Below are positions 16,640 through 25,256 of a stretch of 64,000 nucleotides of DNA, piece after piece. Positions within the stretch are counted from its first letter, which is position 1. Every line of letters starts with the position of its first letter. The stretch covers positions 1 to 64,000 of the forward strand of contig CAJFLE010000007.1 in NCBI GenBank assembly GCA_904387375.1, given 5' to 3'. The translations under genes were made by a program, and so were the position numbers. The stretch comes from Candidatus Protoclostridium gallicola. Lineage in GTDB: Bacteria > Bacillota > Clostridia > Christensenellales > Pumilibacteraceae. Below the pieces are notes generated by a model that saw only the letters and a list, made by a program, of their open reading frames with translations, searched no databases and was not told the DNA's origin.

Positions 16640-17191
16640 TCAGACGCGGTCGTACTGAATGGCGCTTTTCACGTGCGCGGCGTTATCTTTCGTCGTCAGC
16701 AGCGCGAGCAGTTCCAGCCCGAGATCGAGCGCATAGCCCAGTCCGCGCGCCGTCGTGACGTTGCCGTCGGTGACCACGCCTTCGCCCGTGTACGCCGCCC
16801 CCGTAAGCTCGCCCTCGAATCCGGGGAAGCAGGTCGCGCGCCTGCCGATGAGCAGTCCCAGCCTGCCGAGCACCGAAGGCGCGGCGCATATCGCCGCCAG
16901 CCGCCGGCCCTTCCTCGCCGCGTCCGTGAGCATGTCCGCCAGCCTGCCGCACGCCGCGAGGTTGCGCGTGCCGGGCATGCCGCCGGGCAGGAACAGCGCG
17001 TCCGCGTCCGAGCAGTCGACGCCGCCGATGACCGCGTCGCATACGACGGTTATGCCGTGCGAGCTGACTATTTCCTTTTTGTCCGATACGGACACGAGAG
17101 TGACCTCGACGCCGCCGCGCACGAGCACGTCGGCCACCGCGAGGCATTCGGTTTCTTCCGTTCCGTCCGCCATAAATGCGTATACTTTCAT
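16640..17191 (-). CDS. DJ-1/PfpI family protein
   Basis: A 183-residue flavodoxin-like fold protein of the DJ-1/ThiJ/PfpI superfamily. The conserved nucleophile Cys102 sits in the elbow AAICAAPSVL, and an acidic residue near residue 15 and the FLPGGMPG loop complete the site. The close bacterial relatives are YajL-like; proposed roles include glyoxalase or chaperone activity in carbonyl or oxidative stress. AAGGAG lies 7 nt before the ATG. It follows the membrane protein gene by 35 nt on the same strand and is probably co-transcribed with it. Confidence 0.9.
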   Translation of the reverse strand: MKVYAFMADGTEETECLAVADVLVRGGVEVTLVSVSDKKEIVSSHGITVVCDAVIGGVDCSDADALFLPGGMPGTRNLAACGRLADMLTDAARKGRRLAAICAAPSVLGRLGLLIGRRATCFPGFEGELTGAAYTGEGVVTDGNVTTARGLGYALDLGLELLALLTTKDNAAHVKSAIQYDRV

Positions 17192-17226
17192 TCTATGCTC
17201 CTTCGGCGCGCTCCGGGCGCGCCCCT

Positions 17227-18066
17227 TTACGTTTTGTCGCTTTCCGCCGCTTCGGCCGCCGCCCCGGCTTCTTCCGGCTCCGCGGGTTCGGGCTTATCTC
17301 GATAGGTGTCCGCGTTGCTCTCCGCCAGCCTTTCCAGGAAGGTGACGCGGGGCGTGCGGAGTTTCAGCTCCTCGGTCACGCGCGCCGTCACCCACAGATA
17401 GATCGCGTATATGGGCGGCAGTCCGAGATTGGTTTCGACGAGCGAGTTGACGATCAGAACGTGCAGCTTGTCCGCGAAGCTTTCGAATCCGCTCGAACGT
17501 ATGCCGCCGACGAGCAGGGAGAACTCCCAGCCGAACTGCACCGCCACGCCTATCGCGAATAGCCACAGTATGCGGAAGCGGTGTTCCTTGTTTCTGCGGA
17601 ACAGGTTCCATATAATGACGGTCATGTACGACGCCGCGAGAATGAGCGCCATATATCCGTGATACGCGCCGGTCGTGCGCGCGATCGTGATCTGACCCAG
17701 TCCCGCGCCGAACGTGTCGTCGAGCATGGGGCAGGCGATCCACCACACGAATATGAGCACCGTCCATTCGGCAATGCGCCTGTCCTTTTTCAGGCACAGC
17801 CATATCCAGGCGAAGTTGGTTATGCCGTAACTCATCGACATCCACAGCAGCACCCAGAACATGTCGCCGCCCTCGATGGAGCGCGACCCGGTCAGCAGGT
17901 GAAATATGCCGTAATCGACGAGGAAGTACAGCACGCCGCCCGCGAGCGCGAACAGCAGAGTGAGCCGGCGTTTCGTCAGAAACAGCAGCAGGCACAGCAG
18001 GACGATGAACGCCGTGTCCATCCAGATGTAAAGCACGCCGAACGTGCGCTGAGCGATTATTTCCAT
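17227..18066 (-). CDS. Multi-pass membrane protein of unknown function
   Basis: 279 residues with about seven hydrophobic helices (starting at LYIWMDTAFIVLLCLLLF, then a LALAGGVLYFLV-type span, and ending near residue 235) and a charged Glu/Ala/Pro cytoplasmic tail of about 45 residues. The second to fourth spans are rich in Trp and aromatic residues. I recognise no transporter signature or catalytic motif and cannot assign a family. The start at 18066 is chosen for the AGGA ribosome site and the TTGCCT-N17-TATAAT promoter just upstream; the longer in-frame version would extend through that promoter. Operon partner of the DJ-1 gene. Confidence 0.8.
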   Translation of the reverse strand: MEIIAQRTFGVLYIWMDTAFIVLLCLLLFLTKRRLTLLFALAGGVLYFLVDYGIFHLLTGSRSIEGGDMFWVLLWMSMSYGITNFAWIWLCLKKDRRIAEWTVLIFVWWIACPMLDDTFGAGLGQITIARTTGAYHGYMALILAASYMTVIIWNLFRRNKEHRFRILWLFAIGVAVQFGWEFSLLVGGIRSSGFESFADKLHVLIVNSLVETNLGLPPIYAIYLWVTARVTEELKLRTPRVTFLERLAESNADTYRDKPEPAEPEEAGAAAEAAESDKT

Positions 18067-18084
18067 ATCTTTTTCCTCGGGTTT

Positions 18085-18113
18085 ATTATAACAGACGCGG
18101 GCGGAGAAGGCAA
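18085..18113 (-). promoter_or_regulatory. Promoter of the membrane protein/DJ-1 operon
   Basis: Minus strand TTGCCT (18113-18108), 17-nt spacer, TATAAT (18090-18085). Confidence 0.75.
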
Positions 18114-18166
18114 GATTTTTTCGCAAGGTGCCGAAAATCCGTGTTCCGCAAATACACACGAATCTG

Positions 18167-18195
18167 TTGTATAAACGGCACGAATGTGTTATAAT
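18167..18195 (+). promoter_or_regulatory. Upstream promoter P1 of the XRE cluster
   Basis: TTGTAT (18167-18172), 17-nt spacer, TATAAT (18190-18195). The operator-like block begins about 24 nt downstream. Confidence 0.65.
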
Positions 18196-18218
18196 TGAAT
18201 AAAATTGCGGCAAAAAGG

Positions 18219-18255
18219 AAACTTATGCAACCGCAATGTAAACTTTTGGAAACCG
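18219..18255 (+). promoter_or_regulatory. Operator-like block, copy 1
   Basis: A 37-nt block containing GCAACCGC, ATGTAAACTT and GGAAACCG at fixed distances. 32 of 37 positions match the block at 19450-19486 before the third XRE gene. It lies between promoters P1 and P2. Confidence 0.65.
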
Positions 18256-18262
18256 CACGGCA

Positions 18263-18291
18263 TTGCGTTCCCCGCCGTTTCGCGGTAAAAT
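18263..18291 (+). promoter_or_regulatory. Downstream promoter P2 of the first XRE gene
   Basis: TTGCGT (18263-18268), 17-nt spacer, TAAAAT (18286-18291), directly after the operator-like block. Confidence 0.7.
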
Positions 18292-18313
18292 AATGCAAGG
18301 GGAAAGGACGGAA

Positions 18314-18871
18314 ATGGAAAACAAAAACTGCGGAAAAAGAGTCTGCGCCCTGCGCGCAAAGCTCGGACTGAACCAGGACGACATCGCCGATGCATGCGGA
18401 GTATCGCGGCAGAGCGTCGGCAAATGGGAGCGGGGTAAGGCAATTCCAAGCCGTGCGTCGCTCATTACTCTTTGCACGACCTTCGGCGTGCCGTACGAAT
18501 ATTTTTCGGTGCCGGACATCAAAGCCGCGCTGGAGATTCTGGACGGATGCGATTTCGGCTCGAAGCAGGCCGAAGATCTTCCGCCCGAAACCGCGGCGAC
18601 GGAAATCGCGCCGCCGCCGGAAGAGAAACCGAAAAAGAAGTCGCATAAGGGACTTATAATCGCGCTCATAGTCTGCGCGGTTATATTCGTCGCCATGATA
18701 GTGTGGCTCATCGTCAAGATAATAGACAGTCAGAAATATTATACCATGGCGTCTTCGGTAACGATACAGCTTACATATCTCGAAACCCTGATAATTCTGA
18801 TAAGCATAGGCGCGCTGGCGGCAGGTATCATACTTGCCGTTTTGCTGCATAAAAAAGGCCGCAAGAAATAG
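18314..18871 (+). CDS. Membrane-bound XRE-family regulator, paralogue 1
   Basis: 185 residues: an N-terminal helix-turn-helix of the XRE/Cro type (about residues 10-64, with GLNQDDIADACGVSRQSVGKWE as the core), a polar linker with an EEKPKKKSHKG stretch, and two hydrophobic helices at the C-terminus (about 117-137 and 155-176). The predicted topology keeps the DNA-binding domain in the cytosol, tethered to the membrane. The start is the ATG at 18314 after AAAGGACGG. It is very similar to the next gene, a recent tandem duplicate. The neighbours suggest it regulates the transporter genes downstream, but that is inference. Confidence 0.88.
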   Translation: MENKNCGKRVCALRAKLGLNQDDIADACGVSRQSVGKWERGKAIPSRASLITLCTTFGVPYEYFSVPDIKAALEILDGCDFGSKQAEDLPPETAATEIAPPPEEKPKKKSHKGLIIALIVCAVIFVAMIVWLIVKIIDSQKYYTMASSVTIQLTYLETLIILISIGALAAGIILAVLLHKKGRKK

Positions 18872-18883
18872 GGGGACGATAAA

Positions 18884-19441
18884 ATGACCGAAGAAAACAC
18901 AGGCAGAAAGATCCGTGCCCTGCGCGCAAAGCTCGGGTTGAACCAGGAAGACATCGCCGATGCGTGCGGAGTATCGCGTCAAAGCGTGAGTAAATGGGAA
19001 CAGGGTTCGGCAATTCCCAACCGGACATCGCTCATGACGTTGTGTTCGAAGTTCGGCGTGCCGTACGAATATTTTTCGGCGCCGGACATCAAGACCGCGC
19101 TGGAGATTCTGGACGGGTGCGATTTCGGCACGAAGCAGGCCGAAGATCTGCCGCCCGAAACCGCGGCGACGGAGATCGTGCCGCCGGAAGAGAAACCGAA
19201 AAGGAAGTCGCATAAAGGCCTTATAGTCGCGCTCATAATCTGCGCAGCTATATTCGTCACTATGATAGTATGGCTTATCGTCAAGATGATAGAAAGCCGG
19301 AAATATTATACCGTGGCGTCTTCGGTAACGATACATATCGCCTATTTGGATATCGTCATACTGCTTGTCAGCATAGCCGCGCTTGTCGCGGGGATTGTGC
19401 TTGCACGTATCATTATAAAACGCCGCGGAAAGAAAAAATAA
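18884..19441 (+). CDS. Membrane-bound XRE-family regulator, paralogue 2
   Basis: 185 residues with the same layout as its neighbour: XRE helix-turn-helix, linker with PEEKPKRKSHKG, two C-terminal membrane helices. Most of the HTH and linker are identical in protein and DNA to paralogue 1, with changes concentrated in the recognition helix region (SKWEQGSAIPNRTS against GKWERGKAIPSRAS) and the outer-loop part of the membrane hairpin. It starts 12 nt after paralogue 1 with an AGGGGG ribosome site and no promoter of its own. Confidence 0.87.
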   Translation: MTEENTGRKIRALRAKLGLNQEDIADACGVSRQSVSKWEQGSAIPNRTSLMTLCSKFGVPYEYFSAPDIKTALEILDGCDFGTKQAEDLPPETAATEIVPPEEKPKRKSHKGLIVALIICAAIFVTMIVWLIVKMIESRKYYTVASSVTIHIAYLDIVILLVSIAALVAGIVLARIIIKRRGKKK

Positions 19442-19449
19442 AACAATGT

Positions 19450-19486
19450 AAACTTTCGCAACCGCGATGTAAACTTAAGGAAACCG
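19450..19486 (+). promoter_or_regulatory. Operator-like block, copy 2
   Basis: Second copy of the 37-nt block (GCAACCGC, ATGTAAACTT, GGAAACCG). It ends 7 nt before the -35 box of the third XRE gene, the same place as copy 1 relative to P2. Confidence 0.65.
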
Positions 19487-19493
19487 AAAAACG

Positions 19494-19522
19494 TTGCGGC
19501 CGCCGCCGTTTTATCGTAAAAT
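19494..19522 (+). promoter_or_regulatory. Promoter of the third XRE gene
   Basis: TTGCGG (19494-19499), 17-nt spacer, TAAAAT (19517-19522). Confidence 0.65.
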
Positions 19523-19541
19523 CGATACAAGGGAAAAGGAA

Positions 19542-20072
19542 ATGGAAATCGAAGACATTGGGGAAAGAATATGCGCACTGCGCGCGAAACTGGGGCTGAA
19601 GCAGAAAGACATTGCCGCGGTGTGCGGAGTGTCGCGGCAGAGCGTAGGAAGATGGGAACAGGGTTTGTCTGTCCCGGACCGTACGACACTTGCCTCATTG
19701 TGCGAAAAACTCGGCGTGCCGCATGATTTTTTCACTGCTCCGGATATGAGTGCCGCGCTGGAAATTCTGAAGGGGTGCGTAAACGAACCGACCGCCTGCC
19801 CGCAATCCTCGCCGGCCGACCCGGAAGACTTTCGGCAAAAGCGAACGGGCAAAGGAGCTGTTATAGCGCTTATAATCTGCGCCAGCCTTTTCGTTTTATC
19901 CGCCGCATGGTTTATTATCGTTTACGTCGCCGCTCCGAAATACGACGTTACGGCATATACCACGATTATCAGTCTGTCGTTTCCGGAAATTTTCGCCATC
20001 CTCGTGAGTATAGCCGCGCTCGCCGCCTGTATTATACTCGCATATATGCTTATAAAACGAAAAAAGAAATGA
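19542..20072 (+). CDS. Membrane-bound XRE-family regulator, paralogue 3
   Basis: 176 residues, same architecture as the two preceding genes but more diverged: HTH core GLKQKDIAAVCGVSRQSVGRWE, a shorter linker without the EEKPK stretch, two C-terminal membrane helices and a Lys-rich end. It has its own promoter with the shared operator-like block. It may respond to a different membrane-side signal, or sit in series with the first two. The start at 19542 follows GGGAAAAGGA. Confidence 0.86.
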   Translation: MEIEDIGERICALRAKLGLKQKDIAAVCGVSRQSVGRWEQGLSVPDRTTLASLCEKLGVPHDFFTAPDMSAALEILKGCVNEPTACPQSSPADPEDFRQKRTGKGAVIALIICASLFVLSAAWFIIVYVAAPKYDVTAYTTIISLSFPEIFAILVSIAALAACIILAYMLIKRKKK

Positions 20073-20115
20073 TGCCGTCCGTATTGCCTGAAACGCCGGA
20101 ATAATAGGGGGAAAT

Positions 20116-20967
20116 ATGAGAAAGTCTACGCTACCTGTCGTCATAACGGTCATAGCCGCGGCAATATTGATCGCGGCTATGATTATTCCTGCGATGTATT
20201 TACTGAGTTACGCAGACGAGCAGTGGACCATCGGGCTGTATTTCCGCAATCATCAGGAGTATATCTGCGTAATCGACGACGAGGTCGCTGAATTCAATTT
20301 TCTGGCGGTAAGCCTCGGCACGGAAGAAAGCGATTTGCCGTCGTCGGAGAACAGCGTATGTTACCTCGCCGGCTATCGGGCGGATTCCTTTCGGTTTTAT
20401 TCGACGAATTCGTCCGATGGCCGTTTCAGTACATGGCAGCTGAAAGTAAATATTTCCGCGCCGGAAAGTTTTACGGCGACGGAAGTGGTGTTCGAAACCG
20501 ACGGCGTGCAAACATCATACGATATAGGCAAAGCGGTGTATGACCGTATACAGACCGATAATGCGGAATATTCCGAAATATTGTATTTGCCTTATAGCTA
20601 TCTGATCGGTACTGGATTGGATTTCAGCTGCGAGTGTGGCGTGGAACTGTATAACACAGCCGACGCGGATATTACCGTAGAATCTTTACGTTTGGATTTT
20701 CCCGATTTTTCGGATTTTTCTTACAGACTGGAATCGTCAGGCGCAATCGATTTCCCCATGACTTTGGGCGCCGGCGAAAACGTCGACCTGACGGCGACAT
20801 ACAAAGGCGGGCTGGCCGACTGCGTGGTAATTCTCCGTCCGGCTGTATTTTATATATATGACGGAGTCAGGTACGTCACTCATGCAGACGGAGCCAACGT
20901 ATACTATAATTCCATGACGGCCGACTACATTCTGGAACTTATAAAGGAGCGGAATACCGACAAATGA
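20116..20967 (+). CDS. Membrane-anchored extracellular protein of unknown function
   Basis: 283 residues. One N-terminal hydrophobic helix (about residues 7-31) follows a short basic start, and the rest is hydrophilic, acidic and rich in beta-forming segments, so it is probably an outward-facing anchored protein. Two Cys (CECG near residue 174) could form a disulfide. No family is recognised. It follows the XRE genes by 44 nt and overlaps the ABC ATPase gene by ATGA, so it likely works with that transporter, perhaps as a ligand-binding partner. Confidence 0.8.
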   Translation: MRKSTLPVVITVIAAAILIAAMIIPAMYLLSYADEQWTIGLYFRNHQEYICVIDDEVAEFNFLAVSLGTEESDLPSSENSVCYLAGYRADSFRFYSTNSSDGRFSTWQLKVNISAPESFTATEVVFETDGVQTSYDIGKAVYDRIQTDNAEYSEILYLPYSYLIGTGLDFSCECGVELYNTADADITVESLRLDFPDFSDFSYRLESSGAIDFPMTLGAGENVDLTATYKGGLADCVVILRPAVFYIYDGVRYVTHADGANVYYNSMTADYILELIKERNTDK

Positions 20968-21629
20968 TAGAAGCCGAGGGCATTACTTTCACTTACAAAA
21001 AGACCAACGAGGTGCAGGCGGTGCGGGGCGTGAGCCTGCGCATAGAAAGCGGCTCGTTCGTGTCCGTCGTGGGGCGGTCGGGTTCGGGCAAGTCCACGCT
21101 GCTGCACTGCCTGAGCGGGCTGCTGACGCCCGATTCGGGCAGCGTGCGATACGACGGCACGGACATATACGCGATGAAAGACAGGGAACTGTCCGCGTTC
21201 CGCAACGCGAACATCGGGTTCGTGTTCCAGAATTTTTACCTCGAACCCAATTTCAACCTGCTGGAAAACGTCATGCTGCCGCTGCTCGTGCGCAGGATGA
21301 GCGTCAGGCAGGCGAAGGCGCGCGCGATGGAAACGCTGAAAAAGTTCGGCATTGACGACCGCGCCTATCATTTCCCCGCGGAAATGTCGGGCGGTGAGTG
21401 CCAGCGCGCCGCGATCGCCCGCGCGATAGTGGGCGACCCGACGTACATATTCGCGGACGAGCCCACAGGCAACCTCGACAGGCAGAACGGCAGGCTCATC
21501 GTGGAAACGCTGCACGAGCTGAAAGACAGCTACGGCAAGACCGTGATCATGGTCACGCACAACGAGGCGGACACCGAGGGCAGCGACGCGGTATACGTGA
21601 CGGAGGACGGAAAGATTTCCGTGCGGTGA
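20964..21629 (+). CDS. ABC transporter ATP-binding protein (MacB/LolD type)
   Basis: A 221-residue nucleotide-binding subunit. Walker [11 protein letters not shown]-loop FVFQNFYL, signature MSGGECQRAAIARA, Walker B YIFADEPTG and the H-loop VTHN are all intact. The Phe-Gln-Asn Q-loop and the LDRQNGRLI region are typical of the MacB/FtsE/LolD group that drives extrusion of peptides or lipoproteins or mechanotransmission. It pairs with the two FtsX-like permeases directly downstream. Confidence 0.95.
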   Translation: MIEAEGITFTYKKTNEVQAVRGVSLRIESGSFVSVVGRSGSGKSTLLHCLSGLLTPDSGSVRYDGTDIYAMKDRELSAFRNANIGFVFQNFYLEPNFNLLENVMLPLLVRRMSVRQAKARAMETLKKFGIDDRAYHFPAEMSGGECQRAAIARAIVGDPTYIFADEPTGNLDRQNGRLIVETLHELKDSYGKTVIMVTHNEADTEGSDAVYVTEDGKISVR

Positions 21630-21630
21630 T

Positions 21631-22758
21631 ATGGGCTACGCGTTCTTCGTTCTGAAAAAGCTGTTCCGCCGCAACGCAGTCATATACGTGCCCATCGCGG
21701 TGAACGTCGCCGTCGCGGTGATCCTCGTGTTCGTGTTCTTCACGCTCGCGTTCAACTTCTCCTCGGCGACCGACAGTCTGTACGCCGACAATCTCGCTTT
21801 CTATACCGTGAATATTTATTCGTACGAGGGCATGACGGCGGAGCGGGCGGCGGAGTACGCGGACACCGAGGGCGCGGAGAGCTGCCGCGTCGCATACGCC
21901 GATACGGTCTATGCCGAAGGCCTCGGCGGTTCTGTCATTCCCGCGACGTACTGCTCGGGCGACCTCGCGCTGCTGGGCGGTGAAGCGTTCGCCGCCGGAG
22001 GCATGCCGGAGAGCGGGGACGAGGCGGCGGTGACCTGTTCGCTCGTATACTTCCTCGGCATGGAACCGGACGAGGCGGTCGGGCTGGAATTCACGCTCGC
22101 AGAGGGCGGGGAGAGCCGCACGTGCACCGTCGCCGGCGTGCTCGGCGAAGCGGAATGCTCGGGGCTGAACGCCGCGCTGTACTCCGACGTGCTCGTGCCG
22201 GGCGGCGGAGATACGGTCGCCTGCGTGACCCTGCGCTTTACGCGCGACGCGGACATATCCGCCGCGATCGCCGGGCTGGACGAAGAGGGCGCGGACTATA
22301 TGTCCGACTACCGCACGCTGGACACCATGCGGGCGGTGTACGACATCATCTCGGCGGTAATGTTCGCCTGCGGCGGCGTGCTCGGGCTGCTGTTCGCGCT
22401 CGGCGCCAGGGCGGCGGTCGAGTATACTTACAAGGAAAATATCCTGCTCTGGAGCCTGATGAAGACATTCGGCGGCAGAAATTCCGACTCTTTCCTCATC
22501 TCCCTGCTGCTGACCGCGCTGCCCGTGCTGGCGGGCGCGGCGGCGGGCATAGGGCTGGGCGCGCTCCTGCTCGCGGGGCTGAGCTCCGCGCAGTTCGCGC
22601 TGTGGGGAGTGCCGTTTTCCGTCGTGTCGGCGTTCAGCGCGCCGGCGGTCGGGATCACGGCGGGCGCGGGCGTATGCGTGACGCTGCTGCTCGCGCTCAT
22701 GAACGGATACTCATACGGGCGGCTGGACGTTTCCGCCGCGCTCAGGTACAGCGAATGA
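21631..22758 (+). CDS. ABC transporter permease, FtsX-like, first subunit
   Basis: 375 residues: one N-terminal membrane helix (about 18-42), a large extracellular domain of about 190 residues, then three C-terminal membrane helices (the FtsX domain). It starts 1 nt after the ATPase stop codon. The extracellular domain resembles a MacB-type periplasmic core domain in its place and size. It overlaps the second permease gene, so the transporter is probably a heterodimer. Confidence 0.87.
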   Translation: MGYAFFVLKKLFRRNAVIYVPIAVNVAVAVILVFVFFTLAFNFSSATDSLYADNLAFYTVNIYSYEGMTAERAAEYADTEGAESCRVAYADTVYAEGLGGSVIPATYCSGDLALLGGEAFAAGGMPESGDEAAVTCSLVYFLGMEPDEAVGLEFTLAEGGESRTCTVAGVLGEAECSGLNAALYSDVLVPGGGDTVACVTLRFTRDADISAAIAGLDEEGADYMSDYRTLDTMRAVYDIISAVMFACGGVLGLLFALGARAAVEYTYKENILLWSLMKTFGGRNSDSFLISLLLTALPVLAGAAAGIGLGALLLAGLSSAQFALWGVPFSVVSAFSAPAVGITAGAGVCVTLLLALMNGYSYGRLDVSAALRYSE

Positions 22759-24083
22759 TGAACACGTTATATCTCGCATGGAAAAATTTCACGGGGCATC
22801 TCGGCAAAACGCTGTCCGGGATATTCCCGCTCGCCGCGGGCATACTCGTGCTCACCTTTTTCTTCGGCTGCTGGCACGGCATATACGCGCTGACGCTCGG
22901 CTCGGCCATGGACGACGCGAATAACCGCATCGTGCGCATGTACCCGTACGCCCTGACGGAGAGCGGGAGCATGACGCGCGTGAACATGACGGACGCGGAT
23001 TTCGCGGACATAGCGTCGCTGCCGCACGTCGAGGACATATCCGTGAAATACGTCCTGCGCGGCGAGGTCACGTCGGTGTCGTACTCCGGCCGCGAGGTGC
23101 GCCCGCCGTACGAATACGTCTGCACGGACGCGGCGTACTCCGCCTTTACCGGCGCGGAAACGGAGGCGCTGACGGGCGGCGGGGAATACATCGTCGCGGG
23201 CAGGGACTTCGCCGCGGGCGACGAATTGTGCGCGCTCGTCGAAGAGATCGCCGCTTCCCGGCTGGGCATAGACGCCGCCGGCGGGGATTTCGGCAGTCTG
23301 ACGGTGTCGCTGCGCAGCAGCGTGACGGGGGAGGAAAAGACGGTGACGCTCGATATAGTCGGCATATACGACGGCGCGCTGTCCGACCTGTCCGGCTCCG
23401 GAGAATACGAATATCGCCCGGGCAGCGCGGTGGACTGCGGCTCGCTGCCCTTCGTGTTCACGTCCGACGTAACGGAAATTGTTCCCGTCGCTTCGCCCGC
23501 GACGTACGAGCATACGCAGTCGGGGCTGGACGAAATCGTGATCGGCGTCGATTCCGCCGCTGCGGCCGCGGAGGTAGCGGCAGCGCTCGAAAACGGCTAC
23601 GACAATTATATATACGCGAATACGACGGTTGCCGAAGAGCTGGCGCGCAGCGTGAACGATTTCGGCGCGGTGATCGGCGCGCTCGGCGGCATGCTCATAG
23701 CTTCCGCGCTCGTCAATATCTTCGTGTTTTCGCTGCTGCGCGGTCTGGAACGCAGGCGCGCGACCGCCATGCTGAAAGCCTTCGGCTATACCAACGGCAG
23801 GCTGGCCGCCGCGCAGCTGCTCGAACTCGCGTTCATATCCCTGTCGGCGGCGGTGCCGGGCGGCGCGCTCGCATACGCCGGTCTGGCGGGAATGCAGGCG
23901 GTATTCTTCGACGCATATCCGTCGCTGGCCGCTGCGCCGCAGGCGTTTTTGCTGCCCTTCGGGCTGTTCCTGCTCATCGCGGTTGCGGTGAGCGCGGCGG
24001 CGATCGGAATAGGAATGCTGCCGCTGATTTTCAATACAAAAGGAGATGTGATGGGAAATGTCGGAAACAGCAGGAATCTTTGA
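22755..24083 (+). CDS. ABC transporter permease, FtsX-like, second subunit
   Basis: 442 residues with the MacB-like order: first helix near 23-44, extracellular domain (to about 310), then three helices, with the RRRATAMLKAFGYTNGRLAAAQ coupling helix typical of FtsX permeases between the first two. The start is ATG at 22755, overlapping the previous stop (a second ATG at 22758 is equally possible). Its 3' end overlaps the CPBP gene by 26 bases, so the two are translated together. Confidence 0.88.
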   Translation: MMNTLYLAWKNFTGHLGKTLSGIFPLAAGILVLTFFFGCWHGIYALTLGSAMDDANNRIVRMYPYALTESGSMTRVNMTDADFADIASLPHVEDISVKYVLRGEVTSVSYSGREVRPPYEYVCTDAAYSAFTGAETEALTGGGEYIVAGRDFAAGDELCALVEEIAASRLGIDAAGGDFGSLTVSLRSSVTGEEKTVTLDIVGIYDGALSDLSGSGEYEYRPGSAVDCGSLPFVFTSDVTEIVPVASPATYEHTQSGLDEIVIGVDSAAAAAEVAAALENGYDNYIYANTTVAEELARSVNDFGAVIGALGGMLIASALVNIFVFSLLRGLERRRATAMLKAFGYTNGRLAAAQLLELAFISLSAAVPGGALAYAGLAGMQAVFFDAYPSLAAAPQAFLLPFGLFLLIAVAVSAAAIGIGMLPLIFNTKGDVMGNVGNSRNL

Positions 24084-25014
24084 AAGATACAAACTGAACT
24101 ATTTTTTCGTGACGCTGATCGTCGTCTATTTCTTGTCCGAAATGCTGCTGCCCGGACTGTGGGGAGCGTCGCATCTGGACAACGACGTGCTGTTCATTCT
24201 TATAGGTATGCTGCTGTGCGTGCTGCTGCCGAATATCGTATTCTACGTCGCGCTCGCCGGCAAGTTTCCCGACCGCCGGTTCGTTACTCCGACGGCGGGG
24301 AATATCCGCGGCACGTGCGGCAGGGCGCAGCTCGCGCTGTTCATCGTCCTGGGCTGCGTATTCGCGTTCGGAGCCACTCTGCTCGTCGACGCCGTTATCT
24401 CCGTCATGAGCGGACTGGCAAACGACACGTCGCTCGTGCCTTACGCCGGTTCCTCGCCCGACTTCTGGGGCGTCGCCGCGATAATTCTGCTCGACGTACT
24501 GCTGTGCGCCGCCGTCGAGGAGCTGTTCTACCGCAGCACATTCCGAGAAGTATTCGGCGCTCACGGCGCCGCGTGGACGGTATACGCGGTGGCGGTGTTC
24601 ACGCTCGCGCACGACAGCATAGCCGATACCTTCGGCGCGCTGTGCGTAGGCTCCGCCGCCATGCTGATATACTGCCGCAGCGGCTCGGTCGCCGCGGCCG
24701 CGTCCCTGCACGGCGCGTACAACCTGCTCGCCGCCGTCAGCTCGCAATACGTCAACTTCCCGTGGAGCGCGTACTCGCTCATGCAAAACAGCACCATGGC
24801 GGAAGAGATGATCGCGCAAGGGCTGATCGTGGGAGCGATCGCCGTCGCCGTGCTCGCCGCCGCGCTCGTCGGAATACTGCTCGTGTGCGCCCGAGCCGCG
24901 CGTAACGACCCGCCGCCCGCCGCGCCCGTCAGGGTCGACACGGCCAATAAAATCAAATACCTTGTTTTCCTCGCATTCGAGGCAGGCTGGTTCATGCTCA
25001 TGATCCTGACCTGA
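24058..25014 (+). CDS. CPBP family intramembrane metalloprotease
   Basis: 318 residues and about eight membrane helices. The catalytic motifs are EELFYR (Glu154, Glu155, Arg159), a downstream His in FTLAHD and HGAYN, as in Rce1/CPBP-type proteases. Such enzymes often sit in bacteriocin, immunity or signalling clusters in Bacillota. The ATG at 24058 lies inside the previous gene with GGAGATG upstream. Being the last gene of the operon, it might process a peptide or a partner exported or sensed by the ABC transporter; no substrate gene is visible. Confidence 0.9.
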   Translation: MSETAGIFERYKLNYFFVTLIVVYFLSEMLLPGLWGASHLDNDVLFILIGMLLCVLLPNIVFYVALAGKFPDRRFVTPTAGNIRGTCGRAQLALFIVLGCVFAFGATLLVDAVISVMSGLANDTSLVPYAGSSPDFWGVAAIILLDVLLCAAVEELFYRSTFREVFGAHGAAWTVYAVAVFTLAHDSIADTFGALCVGSAAMLIYCRSGSVAAAASLHGAYNLLAAVSSQYVNFPWSAYSLMQNSTMAEEMIAQGLIVGAIAVAVLAAALVGILLVCARAARNDPPPAAPVRVDTANKIKYLVFLAFEAGWFMLMILT

Positions 25015-25040
25015 CGTAATCTGCCATTTCCACCACCCCA

Positions 25041-25087
25041 GGGCCGCCGATGTCCTTTTCCCCAAAAAGCACGGCGGCCCGTTTTTT
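25041..25087 (+). terminator. Terminator of the XRE/ABC/CPBP operon
   Basis: GGGCCGCCG (25041-25049) pairs with CGGCGGCCC (25072-25080), followed by GTTTTTT. Confidence 0.85.
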
Positions 25088-25110
25088 ATGCAACCTTACA
25101 AAACTGTTAG

Positions 25111-25139
25111 GTGACAAACTTCCGCATACGTGATATAAT
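25111..25139 (+). promoter_or_regulatory. Promoter of the fused ABC exporter
   Basis: GTGACA (25111-25116), 17-nt spacer, extended -10 TGA-TATAAT (25134-25139). The 110-nt leader contains a palindrome at 25161-25179 (CCGGAAAAA...TTTTTCCGG). Confidence 0.7.
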
Positions 25140-25256
25140 GGAAAAAAGGCGAAAGTGCGGCCGGAAAAAATTTTTCCGGAAAATTTTCGGAAAACCGGGG
25201 ACAAAACGCTTTCCGAATCGTTGTGTATATAGATACGGATAAAGGGAGGAAAAGAA

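Noticed and set aside
25140..25256. Leader of the fused ABC exporter as a riboswitch
   Set aside because: Two AT-rich palindromes are present but no recognisable conserved riboswitch core or terminator/antiterminator pair is seen.
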